Below are positions 43,730 through 51,403 of a stretch of DNA of 64,000 bases, piece by piece. Position 1 is the stretch's first letter; each line of letters begins with the position of its first letter. The notes under the pieces were generated by a model. The model did not search any database. It was given only the letters and a program-made list of their open reading frames with translations, and was not told the origin of the DNA. The stretch is from positions 806,001-870,000 of the forward strand of contig NZ_JAYEZN010000001.1 in NCBI RefSeq assembly GCF_037031225.1. Direction: 5' to 3'. Both the position numbers and the translations under genes were made by a program. Origin of the DNA: Halorientalis sp. LT38 (GTDB lineage: Archaea; Halobacteriota; Halobacteria; Halobacteriales; Haloarculaceae).

Positions 43730-46171
43730 TCACTCCCCGGTGGGGTCGTGGTCGTCGGCCGCCGCGACGGTCCGGACGGCGGCCACGTTCTCCCGCACGT
43801 CGTGGACCCGGACGATATCGGCCCCGCGCTCGGCGGCCAGGGCCGTCCCCGCCACGGTCGCTGCGCCGCGTTCGTCGGGCCCGCGACCGATCTGCCCGAA
43901 CAGCGACTTGTGAGAGTGACCGACCAGGATCGGACAGCCCAGGCCCCGGAACTCGTCGATCCGGCCCAGCAGTTCGAAGTCCTCCGCGGGGGACTTGCCG
44001 AACCCAAGTCCGGGGTCGACGACGATCTGTTCCCGGTCCAGACCGGCCTTCTCGGCCAGCAGGATTCGCTCGGTCAGTTCGTCGAGCACGTCCGCGACCA
44101 CGTCGTCGTACTCTCGCTCGGTGGCAGGGTCGACCGGCGCGTCCAGGCTGTGCATCACGACGACGGGGACGTCGTGCGCTGCCGCGACCAGGCGCATCTC
44201 CGGATCGTCGAGGCCCGAGACGTCGTTGAGGAGGTCCGCGCCCGCGTCCAGGGCCGCCCGGGCGACGTCGGCCTTCCGGGTGTCGACGGCGATCATCGCG
44301 TCGAGATCGGCGATCCGCTCGATCACCGGAACGATCCGGTCGATCTCGGCCTGGGCGGGGACCGGGTCCGCACCGGGGCGGGTCGACTCCCCACCGACGT
44401 CGACGATGTCTGCGCCGGCGGCGACCATCTCCTCGGCGCGGGCGACGGCCTCGTCGCTCCCGTCGAACTCCCCGCCGTCGTGGAAGCTGTCGGGCGTGAC
44501 GTTGAGGATGCCCATGACGGCCGTGCCGTCCTCCCAGGGGTAGCCCCGCGACTCCGGCCCGTGACCTTCGATCTCCAGGGCCGTCCGGAGTTCGTCGGCC
44601 AGCGGCGAGAGGCCGTAGGGCTGGTCGTCGAGTTTGGCGACGAGGCGCTTGAACTGCGCCAGCGTCCCCATCGCGACGACGTCGACGAGTTCGCGGTCCT
44701 GGTCTGCCAGTCCGGAGACGGCGCACTCCCCGCCCAGCGAGAGCAGTTCCTCCTTCAGGTACCGGGCCTGTCGGGGCTGGACGCGGGTCTGCAGGACGCG
44801 GTGGACGCCCTTCCCGCCCATCCGCCAGGCGCCGGCGTCGGTGACGTGTGCGCGGTCGAGCGCCTCGCGGGCCTCGGCCACGGAGTCGACGCGTTTCGGG
44901 ATCTTCGGCCGCGTCCAGGCGGTCCGGGCCTCGGCGACGCAGTAGAGCGAGCCTGTGACGAGCACGCAGTCGTCGGGGCCGGCCGCGTTCCGGGCCGTCT
45001 CGAAGGCACCGGCCACGTCGCTGCGGGTCTCGACGGTCGCGTCGGTCTCGGACTCGAACGCGCGCGCGAGTACGTCGTCGGCCTCGGCCCGGTCGAGATC
45101 CGGTTCGCAGGCGATCACGCGGTCGGGCTCGGGGAGCGCCGCGGCGATCCCGCGGTGGTCCTTGTCGCTCATCGCGCCGACGACGAGGTGGAGGTCGTCG
45201 TAGTCGAAGGAGTCGAGGGTCTCGGCGACGGCCGCGCAGCCGCCGGGGTTGTGCGCGCCGTCGAGCACCACGAGGGGGTCCCGTCCCATCACCTCGAAGC
45301 GGCCCGGCCAGTGGGCGTTGCGCAGGCCCCGGGCGATATCCGCGGGCGCGACGTCGGTGACCTGCCGGGCCAGTTCGGCGGCGACGCCAGCGTTGCGGGC
45401 CTGATGTTCGCCCAGCAAGGGGAGGTTGGTCTCGACGGCCCAGTCGTCGCCTTCGAGGGAAACAGCGGCTTCCAGCCCCTCGCGGCCGCCGTAGGCGACG
45501 GTACAGTCCTCGGCCGAGTCGGTGCCGACGGTCAGCAGGTCGCCAGCGACGTCGCGGGCCGCCGCGCGGGCGTCCCCGGTCGCCCCCGTCACGAGTGGCC
45601 CGTCGGCGGGCGCGACGTGAGCCTTGTCGCGCGCGATCTCGGCGACGGTGTCGCCCAGCAGGTCGGTGTGTTCGAGGGTGACGGTGGTGACCGCGCTGGC
45701 GACGGGGTCGACGACGCTCGTGGCGTCGTGTTCGCCGCCGATGCCGACCTCGAGGACGGCGACGTCGACGTCGGCGCGGTCGAAGGCCCAGAGCGCGAGG
45801 ACCGTCAGCGTCTCGAAGAAGGTGGGCGCCTCGCCGTCGGCCGCGCGCTCGGTGACGTACGGTTCGACCGTCTCGACGAACTCGACCAGGGCTGATTCGG
45901 TGAGTTTGTGGCCGTCGATCCGGACGCGTTCGCGGACGTCGTCGAGGTGCGGAGAGGTGTAGATGCCGACGTCGAGGCCGGCCTCACGGAGGACGCGTTC
46001 GGTCATCCGCGCCGTGCTGCCCTTCCCGTTGGAGCCGGCGACCTGGATCGCCCGGACCGACTCCTGGGGGTCGTCGAGGTGGGCGAGAAAGTCCCGCGTG
46101 GCCGCGATACCGGGCCGCGGCGGATACCGCCGGAGGTCGAATAAGAAGTTCGCCGCGTCGTGGAACTCCAT
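43730..46171 (-). CDS. folCP: Fused folylpolyglutamate synthase and dihydropteroate synthase
   Basis: 813 residues. N-terminal FolC ligase: ATP motif GSNGKGST at 46-53, 'DVGIYTSPHL', 'ALWAFDRADVDVAVLEVG' and HNPGG. A ~110-residue linker region (about 430-545) follows. The C-terminal dihydropteroate synthase begins with MGILNVTPDSFHDGG at residue 553 and contains VDVGGESTRPGADPV. It would join pterin to p-aminobenzoate and add glutamates, consuming the pabABC product. This fusion is known in haloarchaea. Confidence 0.93.
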   Translation of the reverse strand: MEFHDAANFLFDLRRYPPRPGIAATRDFLAHLDDPQESVRAIQVAGSNGKGSTARMTERVLREAGLDVGIYTSPHLDDVRERVRIDGHKLTESALVEFVETVEPYVTERAADGEAPTFFETLTVLALWAFDRADVDVAVLEVGIGGEHDATSVVDPVASAVTTVTLEHTDLLGDTVAEIARDKAHVAPADGPLVTGATGDARAAARDVAGDLLTVGTDSAEDCTVAYGGREGLEAAVSLEGDDWAVETNLPLLGEHQARNAGVAAELARQVTDVAPADIARGLRNAHWPGRFEVMGRDPLVVLDGAHNPGGCAAVAETLDSFDYDDLHLVVGAMSDKDHRGIAAALPEPDRVIACEPDLDRAEADDVLARAFESETDATVETRSDVAGAFETARNAAGPDDCVLVTGSLYCVAEARTAWTRPKIPKRVDSVAEAREALDRAHVTDAGAWRMGGKGVHRVLQTRVQPRQARYLKEELLSLGGECAVSGLADQDRELVDVVAMGTLAQFKRLVAKLDDQPYGLSPLADELRTALEIEGHGPESRGYPWEDGTAVMGILNVTPDSFHDGGEFDGSDEAVARAEEMVAAGADIVDVGGESTRPGADPVPAQAEIDRIVPVIERIADLDAMIAVDTRKADVARAALDAGADLLNDVSGLDDPEMRLVAAAHDVPVVVMHSLDAPVDPATEREYDDVVADVLDELTERILLAEKAGLDREQIVVDPGLGFGKSPAEDFELLGRIDEFRGLGCPILVGHSHKSLFGQIGRGPDERGAATVAGTALAAERGADIVRVHDVRENVAAVRTVAAADDHDPTGE

Positions 46172-46213
46172 ACGGCGACCGAGCGCTGCAGCGCGCTTTA
46201 GACTGTCGGACTC

Positions 46214-46870
46214 TCAGTCCGGGCCGACCTGGGAGATGATGCGCGATTCGATCTTCCGGAGGTGTTCGCCGACGGTGCTGGTCGAGCAGTCCAGGTCCGC
46301 GGCGATGTCCTCGTTGGTCGCCTGGCGGGGAATCTCGTAGTACCCCTTCTCGAGGGCGACCTCGAGCACTTCGAGCTGGCGCTCTGTCAGCATGGTCGTG
46401 ACGTCGACGCGGTCGACGCCCCCCGAGTCGTCCTCTTCGAGTTCGATATCGAGCTGCCCGGGCCGCATCTGGGCGGCCTCCCTGATCTTCTTGAACTCGC
46501 CCGCGACCTGCATGTGGAGCCCGCCCTCGTCGTCGATATCGACGGGCGGGTCGACGATCAGGTCGTACTCGTCCATCAACTGGATCATCGCCGACAGGAC
46601 CGTGTTCGCCGCGAAGCGGACGTGCGCGCGGAGGCCGTCCCCCTCGACCTCGAACACGTCGTAGGAGAGCGCACTGTCTTCCGCGGCGAGGATGGCCTCG
46701 AGGTCCTCGGCGTCGCCGTCGATGTGGTAGAGCAGGACGCTCGTCCCGTCCGGCATCAGGTCGAAATGTAGCGCGGCCTCGCGGGACAACTCAGGGTGCT
46801 CGACGATGGCCTCGTCGAGCGGGTTGTACGTGCCGTCCTCCGCACGGAGGACGATATTGAACTCCCGCAT
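46214..46870 (-). CDS. Bacterio-opsin-activator-type HTH-10 regulator
   Basis: 218 residues. The C-terminal HTH-10 domain (about 165-218) has LTERQLEVLEVALEKGYYEIPR and 'CSTSTVGEHLRKIESRI'. The N-terminal ~150 residues are a ligand- or signal-sensing domain of unknown type. The gene is divergent from the R2-like oxidase operon, with a 14-base palindrome between them, so it is the best candidate local regulator. Start MREFNIVLRAEDG; an in-frame codon nine residues upstream is less likely. Confidence 0.85.
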   Translation of the reverse strand: MREFNIVLRAEDGTYNPLDEAIVEHPELSREAALHFDLMPDGTSVLLYHIDGDAEDLEAILAAEDSALSYDVFEVEGDGLRAHVRFAANTVLSAMIQLMDEYDLIVDPPVDIDDEGGLHMQVAGEFKKIREAAQMRPGQLDIELEEDDSGGVDRVDVTTMLTERQLEVLEVALEKGYYEIPRQATNEDIAADLDCSTSTVGEHLRKIESRIISQVGPD

Positions 46871-46927
46871 GGGCGTCAGTTCTAACCAGGAGGACAAAAG
46901 GGGTTCGCCCGTGATGTGAGGTGAGTG

Positions 46928-46941
46928 GCCCGGTACCGGGC
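46928..46941. promoter_or_regulatory. 14-base perfect palindrome
   Basis: GCCCGGTACCGGGC is fully self-complementary. It lies 58 bases upstream of the HTH-10 regulator start and about 130 bases before the R2-like operon's TATA box. Candidate operator for the divergent regulator. Confidence 0.4.
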
Positions 46942-47072
46942 GACAGGGGCGCTTACTCTCCCGTTCGATGATGAAAGACTCGCCGGCACGTGGCGATCCC
47001 GTCCCGTGACACTTATCAGCACGGCCGGACGTATCGGGTTCTCAACGGCTGCATCCGCCATTTCCCCGCTGC

Positions 47073-47099
47073 TTAAAAATATCCCCACATTATCGGGGG
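47073..47099 (+). promoter_or_regulatory. Promoter of the R2-like operon with shared element
   Basis: TATA-like TTAAAAATAT is followed directly by CCCCACAT, five bases, then GGGG. The same layout occurs at 48873, 49827 and 51290. The predicted transcript start is near 47103, so the first in-frame ATG (47111) or the one at 47138 would both have short leaders. Confidence 0.5.
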
Positions 47100-47137
47100 T
47101 ATATGTATGGATGCGTCTGTCGTACGGTGACACGGGT

Positions 47138-48169
47138 ATGGACGCCAGTACCGATCAAATCAAGGCGGGGCGGATCGACACCGACAATACGTACTACGAG
47201 TTGTATCAGAAGTCCGTCGAGTTGGGGACCTGGGACGCGGAGAAGCTGATGCACAAGGTCGGCTTCGAGGGGGACCGTGAAGTCTGGAACTCGCTCGAGG
47301 ACGACGAGAAAGAGCAGTGGGCGCGGCTCATTTCGTACTTCATCGACGGCGAACACGCGGTGGCACAGGACGCGCGTCGCATCATGAAGACGGTGTCCTC
47401 GCCGTGGTTCGACCGGTCCATCGAGAAGGAGATGTTCGCCTCCGCGCTGGCGCTGGAGGAGGCAAAGCACACGCAGTTTTTCGACCTGTACCTGACGAAC
47501 GTGATGGTCGACAAGTTCCCGCAGTACGAACTCGATACGCGCCGCGGGGGCATCCAGATCCCGCGGACCGAGGCCTGCGGGGCCGGGAAGATGTTCGAGC
47601 GCCAGGGGACGCTCCAGGCACAGGCCGCCGACGGCGGCGACCCGACCGACATCGCGCGTGCGGCGACGAACTACCACATCGGCGTCGAGGGCATCCTCGC
47701 CCGCGGTGGGTACTTCGCCAAGAACCGGATGATGCAGGAAGCGCCGCTGACGCTGCTCAACAAGGGCTTCCAGTTCATCAGCACCGACGAAGGCCGACAC
47801 ATTACCTTCGGCCTCGAAGTGCTGAACGAACTCATCGAGAAGGAGCGAGAGGGGATCCCGGAGTACCAGGGCGTCGAGAACGCCATCTGGGAGCAGGCCA
47901 TCGAGGACATCGGCTACATCACCGACACGGCGTACTTCATCACCGAGTCGGTGGGTGACCCGCTCAACGTGGACTTCTCCGAACTGGTCAACCGCGGTGC
48001 GCGCCTGGCCGGCGACATGATGTTCGACACGCTCGACCTGGACGCCGGGAGCGCGAACGAGTTCATGAGCGCCTCCGCCGACGCGATGGAGGAGGCACAG
48101 GGCAGCGACTACGAAGCGGTCATCGAGAAATACGACCACATCTACTCGCAGAAGATGGCGGGTGACTGA
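47138..48169 (+). CDS. R2-like ligand-binding oxidase (R2lox-type diiron protein)
   Basis: 343 residues, ferritin-like R2 fold. Metal ligands E72, E108-x2-H111, E184 and E218-x2-H221 are all present. V75 (three after E72) and Y179 (five before E184) occupy the positions that form the Val-Tyr cross-link in R2lox proteins. The radical-Tyr position of ribonucleotide reductase R2 (H111+4) is Phe115. It is therefore better called an R2lox-like oxidase than an NrdB. Known R2lox proteins bind a long-chain fatty acid at a Mn/Fe site. First gene of an operon with a small protein and a ferredoxin. Alternative ATG at 47111. Confidence 0.8.
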   Translation: MDASTDQIKAGRIDTDNTYYELYQKSVELGTWDAEKLMHKVGFEGDREVWNSLEDDEKEQWARLISYFIDGEHAVAQDARRIMKTVSSPWFDRSIEKEMFASALALEEAKHTQFFDLYLTNVMVDKFPQYELDTRRGGIQIPRTEACGAGKMFERQGTLQAQAADGGDPTDIARAATNYHIGVEGILARGGYFAKNRMMQEAPLTLLNKGFQFISTDEGRHITFGLEVLNELIEKEREGIPEYQGVENAIWEQAIEDIGYITDTAYFITESVGDPLNVDFSELVNRGARLAGDMMFDTLDLDAGSANEFMSASADAMEEAQGSDYEAVIEKYDHIYSQKMAGD

Positions 48170-48171
48170 TC

Positions 48172-48432
48172 ATGACGGCACTCACAGACATCGAAGGGGC
48201 GGACTTCACGGCGTCGGACGAGGAGATCGAAGAGGCAGTCGAGGAAGCGGCCGAGGAACTCGGCATGACGCCCGAGAAACTCCAGGAAGAGGTGGCCTAC
48301 ATCCTCGACTCCGGCACCGGCCGGGCCAACAACGAGGGCGTCGCCGGCGCGGCGGCGAGCGACAACGTCGACACCAACAACGACCCCCGACTCGAGGCAT
48401 TGGAGATGTACAAGCTGCGCCAGGAACTATGA
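48172..48432 (+). CDS. Small acidic protein of the R2-like operon
   Basis: 86 residues. An N-terminal Glu/Ala-rich helix (EEIEEAVEEAAEELGMTPEK) is followed by a Gly/Asn-rich middle (GTGRANNEGVAG) and a short C-terminal helix (LEALEMYKLRQEL). No family recognised. It starts two bases after the oxidase stop and overlaps the ferredoxin start by four bases (ATGA), so all three products are probably made together. It could be an accessory or docking subunit. Confidence 0.75.
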   Translation: MTALTDIEGADFTASDEEIEEAVEEAAEELGMTPEKLQEEVAYILDSGTGRANNEGVAGAAASDNVDTNNDPRLEALEMYKLRQEL

Positions 48433-48791
48433 GCGGACGCGCAGACACGCCGGACGAGGCTGCGCCCGAGCCCGCCACCGACGGTGGCGAGTACGAGGTC
48501 GACCTCGTCCACGAGGGCGAGGAGATCACGCTCAGCGTCGACGAGGACCAGTACATCCTCGACGCCGCCGAGGAGGCGGGCCTGGAACTGCCCTACTCCT
48601 GCCGGATGGGCCAGTGCACCTCTTGCGTCGGAACGGTTCAGGAGGGCGAGATCGACCAGAGCGAGGGCGCAGCCCTCGACCCCTCCCAGGAGGAAGACGG
48701 GTTCGCACTGCTCTGTGTCGCCTACCCCGAATCGGACTGCAGCGTCGAGACCGACACGCAGAGCGACCTGTTCGGCGGCGACATCCTCTAG
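48429..48791 (+). CDS. Plant-type [2Fe-2S] ferredoxin
   Basis: 120 residues. Cluster ligands C58-x4-C63-x2-C66-x29-C96 (YSCRMGQCTSC, LLCVAYP). An acidic N-terminal extension of ~20 residues (ADTPDEAAPEPATDGG) and a C-terminus ending DLFGGDIL flank the fold. Encoded immediately after the R2-like oxidase, so it is the likely electron donor for O2 activation. Distinct from the longer main haloarchaeal ferredoxins with an inserted domain. Confidence 0.92.
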   Translation: MSGRADTPDEAAPEPATDGGEYEVDLVHEGEEITLSVDEDQYILDAAEEAGLELPYSCRMGQCTSCVGTVQEGEIDQSEGAALDPSQEEDGFALLCVAYPESDCSVETDTQSDLFGGDIL

Positions 48792-48872
48792 ATTCGCTGG
48801 CATCGGGTTTCAGTATCCTCGTATCGGCGGACCGGCGTTTATACGTAGAACCGCCGCCCCGCGGTAGCGGAC

Positions 48873-48896
48873 TTAAACGACCTCAGATAGACGGGG
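48873..48896 (+). promoter_or_regulatory. Promoter of first SCP2 gene with shared element
   Basis: TTAAACGA, then CCTC, then AGATAGA, then CGGGG. Three bases shorter than its relatives but with the same order of parts. The ATG at 48987 is 114 bases from the box start, as for the acyl-CoA dehydrogenase gene. Another TATA-like TTTATA lies at 48837. Confidence 0.4.
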
Positions 48897-48986
48897 CCAG
48901 TACTTTCGGGATGGTCGGTGTTCGTTGGGGTGGATCCGTTGGCGGACGCTCGATGGGGGACGCGACCGCACGACGGGAGTGATATC

Positions 48987-49718
48987 ATGAGTACACAGGG
49001 ACAGCAGTTCGAACTCGACGATTACTTCCCGACCACGGCATGGCTCGACAGGTACCAACAGGCGCTCGACGACAGCGAGGAGCTGGAGGAGACCGGCGCC
49101 GGTTGGGGCGTCGACTGGAACGGGGACTTCGTCTTCGAGATGGAGAACCTGCCGATCGAGGAGCGGACGGTGAACGACCTGCCCGAGGAGGTGTGGGAGG
49201 CCCTCGAACAGGGGATCACCCAGCTCCCGGAGGACACGCTCGAGACCGTCCTCGAGGACGCTCCGGAGGACGTCCGCGAGGGGATCGAGTCACGCGAGGG
49301 GCCGCTGCCCGAGCGCGCAGCCGCTGAGTTGCTCGAGACGAGCGTCTCGGAGGCGCCCGAGAAGGTCTGGCCGGGACTCCGCCGGGTCATGCCGGACATC
49401 ATGGACGACCTGCTCGACGAACTCGAGGAGAACGTCACCGACGACGGCACCGTCTACGCCTGGATCGGCCTCGAAGACGGGGGCTGTTACGACACGGCGA
49501 CCATGCGGAGCCTGGACGAACGCGACTACGGGTTCGTCCTGACCGGTGACTTCGACGAGTGGGTCGACCTGGTCAGCGGCGACCTGGACGTCGTCGAAGC
49601 GATCATGTCCGGCAAACTGGAACTGGACGGGGACATGCAGAAGATCCTCCAGTACTCCGACGCCGCCCTGTCGATGACCGACGTGGCCAGCGGCCTGGAC
49701 AAGCGGTTCCTGTTCTGA
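48987..49718 (+). CDS. SCP2-type lipid-binding protein with acidic insertion
   Basis: 243 residues. SCP2 sterol-carrier-like halves: an N-terminal strand region (about 14-56, WGVDWNGDFVFEMENLP) and a C-terminal region (about 153-243) with the SCP2 signature WVDLVSGDLDVVEAIMSGK and LELDGDMQKILQY. Between them sit ~95 acidic helical residues. Expected to bind hydrophobic ligands such as fatty acyl chains. A GGGAGTGAT Shine-Dalgarno-like sequence precedes the ATG, so the transcript is leadered. The gene follows the ferredoxin by 195 bases. Confidence 0.78.
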   Translation: MSTQGQQFELDDYFPTTAWLDRYQQALDDSEELEETGAGWGVDWNGDFVFEMENLPIEERTVNDLPEEVWEALEQGITQLPEDTLETVLEDAPEDVREGIESREGPLPERAAAELLETSVSEAPEKVWPGLRRVMPDIMDDLLDELEENVTDDGTVYAWIGLEDGGCYDTATMRSLDERDYGFVLTGDFDEWVDLVSGDLDVVEAIMSGKLELDGDMQKILQYSDAALSMTDVASGLDKRFLF

Positions 49719-49826
49719 CTGTCGGATACCAGATATTTTCTTTCGACGTGATCGCCGCTATCAGCGCGACCGAGCGGTAAATTTCCCACGTGTTTTGCAA
49801 CAAATCGGACGTTTCGGACGACCGCA

Positions 49827-49853
49827 TATAAAGCCGCCTCACATGCGATGGGG
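49827..49853 (+). promoter_or_regulatory. Promoter of second SCP2 gene with shared element
   Basis: TATAAAGCC, one base, CCTC, two bases, ATG, one base, GA, one base, GGGG. It matches the element at 51290 at 22 of 27 positions. Predicted transcription starts near 49856, leaving a leader of about 72 bases containing CCCC-TAC-GGGG and TACC-TATG-GGTA stems. Confidence 0.55.
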
Positions 49854-49928
49854 TACCCCTACGGGGATAGCCGGGATACCTATGGGTAGCCATCGGCCAC
49901 AGGGTGCCGGTGGGGATAGGGCGAAACT

Positions 49929-50492
49929 ATGACAGACGAACTCATCACACGCGTCGAAGCAACGCTCGACAAGGACGAAGCACAGCTCAAGGAGGACCTG
50001 CCGGACCTGCTCGACGACATCGAGGGTCAGGAAGAGGAGCTCATCAGCGAGAACCCGGACCTGTTCGCACAGGTCATCGGCCGCATGGGCGACATCGACA
50101 TCGCGGCCTTCTACGAGGACGAGCCCGAAGCGGGAGACCAGTTCCAGGACCTGCTCTGGACGGGCGTCAACATGCTCGTCGAGGAGAACCCCGAGATCAA
50201 AGACCAGATCGCCGCGGACATCACGGCGAACTTCGAGGCCGACGACTGCCCGATGGAGGGCCACCTCGACGTGGACGCCGGCGAGGAGACGATCACGGGC
50301 GGCTCCGGGACCGTCTCGGACGCCGACCTGACGCTCTCGGGTCCCGCCGACACGCTGACGGGCCTCATCACCGGCGGCATCGACCCGGTGCAGGGCTTCA
50401 TGCAGCAGCAGTACGAGCTCGACGGCTCGGTCCAGAAGGGCACCCAGCTCGCCTCCGTCATGGGCGAGATCACGGACAACGTCCCGAGCTGA
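49929..50492 (+). CDS. SCP2-type lipid-binding protein
   Basis: 187 residues. The N-terminal ~75 residues are acidic and helical (LKEDLPDLLDDIEGQEEELI), then a region of beta strands (GHLDVDAGEETITGGSGTV) and the SCP2-like C-terminus (LTLSGPADTLTGLITGGIDP, then QGFMQQQYELDGS). Probably binds an acyl or sterol-like ligand. A second SCP2 relative encoded next to a first suggests a division of labour, such as two ligands or a carrier and a regulator. No membrane span or signal peptide. Confidence 0.72.
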   Translation: MTDELITRVEATLDKDEAQLKEDLPDLLDDIEGQEEELISENPDLFAQVIGRMGDIDIAAFYEDEPEAGDQFQDLLWTGVNMLVEENPEIKDQIAADITANFEADDCPMEGHLDVDAGEETITGGSGTVSDADLTLSGPADTLTGLITGGIDPVQGFMQQQYELDGSVQKGTQLASVMGEITDNVPS

Positions 50493-50574
50493 TCGGGCAC
50501 GTCGGCACGCCTCTCCGACCGGTCCGGGCGCTCCCGGATCGATCTGCGACCTGAACCTGGGACTCCACGTCGGT

Positions 50575-51240
50575 TTACGCGCTTCTCTTTCGCACCCGTT
50601 CGACGACCAGTCGCATCGCGACCAGCGCCGCCATCCCGACCAGCGGCGCGATCCGCGGCGGTCCCTCCCGCGTCGTCTCGTCGCGCGTCGTGCCGTCGGC
50701 CTCCGTCCCCCTTTGCTCGTCCGCATCGGTGGTCCGGTCGGCCTCGAACGTTCTGATCGTCGTCCCCGCGGCGGTCCCCGACTCCGCCTCGACGTCACCG
50801 GTGTCGTCCGTCGAAGCGGCCGCCTCGGATTCGCTCGCGGAGGCGGCGGATTCGCCGGCTTCGGGATCGGTCTCGCCGGCTTCGGGATCGGTCTCGCCGG
50901 CTTCGGCGTCGGCCTCGCCGACGATCTCGACGGTGCCACCGGCCACGTCCTCGTCCGACCCGGGCAACCCGGCGTCGGCCCTGGGAGTGTCCGTCGAGGA
51001 CTCGTCACCCCGACCCTGCAGATATCGCAGCCCGACCCCGACAGCGGCGAGGCCGAGGCCCGCGACGGTCAGGAGCGTCGGCAGTCGGCTCCCGCTGTCG
51101 CTATCACCGCCGTCGCTCGCCTGGACTGTCACGTCGTCGATCGTCGGTTCGGTCGGGTCGTCGTCCGCGTCGGAATCCCCGCCCGGGAGGCGGCTGGCGA
51201 GCGGGTCGGGGAGGCGGCCCCGGAGGTCGGGTCGCTGCAT
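50575..51240 (-). CDS. Two-span membrane protein with acidic repeat linker
   Basis: 221 residues. One span near residues 52-72 (LPTLLTVAGLGLAAVGVGLR) and one near the C-terminus (APLVGMAALVAMRLVVERVR). Between them is a Glu/Ala/Ser/Thr-rich linker with three copies of a 7-residue repeat (EAGETDP). A membrane tether or signalling role is possible; no family recognised. It is the only minus-strand gene inside the lipid cluster. A GTAATGC box lies about 27 bases before its ATG. Confidence 0.6.
   Translation of the reverse strand: MQRPDLRGRLPDPLASRLPGGDSDADDDPTEPTIDDVTVQASDGGDSDSGSRLPTLLTVAGLGLAAVGVGLRYLQGRGDESSTDTPRADAGLPGSDEDVAGGTVEIVGEADAEAGETDPEAGETDPEAGESAASASESEAAASTDDTGDVEAESGTAAGTTIRTFEADRTTDADEQRGTEADGTTRDETTREGPPRIAPLVGMAALVAMRLVVERVRKRSA
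50851..50913. repeat. Three 21-base tandem repeats
   Basis: Units start at 50851, 50872 and 50893 and share CTCGCCGGCTTCGGGATCGG with few changes. In frame in the two-span membrane protein, giving the EAGETDP repeat. Likely to vary in copy number. Confidence 0.75.
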
Positions 51241-51289
51241 GCCGGAGCATACGACGGCCAGTGCATTACGCTTGGGGCCGGGTGGCGAG

Positions 51290-51316
51290 TATAAAGCCCC
51301 CTCGTATGTGACGGGG
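51290..51316 (+). promoter_or_regulatory. Promoter of the acyl-CoA dehydrogenase gene with shared element
   Basis: TATAAAGCC, one base, CCTC, two bases, ATG, one base, GA, one base, GGGG. Nearly the same as at 49827. The ATG at 51404 is 114 bases from the box start, so the mRNA has a leader of about 85 bases. Confidence 0.55.
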
Positions 51317-51403
51317 CAGGCATTACGCGGTTGCACGACAACGAGTGTCTAACCCGGCAGTTCGACGCGTCGCGCGTCGAGACGCCACGGGGGAGACGAT
51401 ACC

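Noticed and set aside
43676-45895. A 739-codon plus-strand frame antisense to folCP
   Set aside because: Shadow of a well-supported fusion gene.
46882-47133. Possible 83-residue minus-strand gene in the gap before the R2-like operon
   Set aside because: It covers the palindrome and the R2-like promoter, has no promoter of its own at correct spacing, and its translation is Ser/Arg-rich with no recognisable fold.
47138-48169. Calling the R2-like protein a ribonucleotide reductase beta subunit
   Set aside because: No alpha-subunit gene nearby, Phe at the radical-Tyr position, and Val/Tyr at the R2lox cross-link positions.
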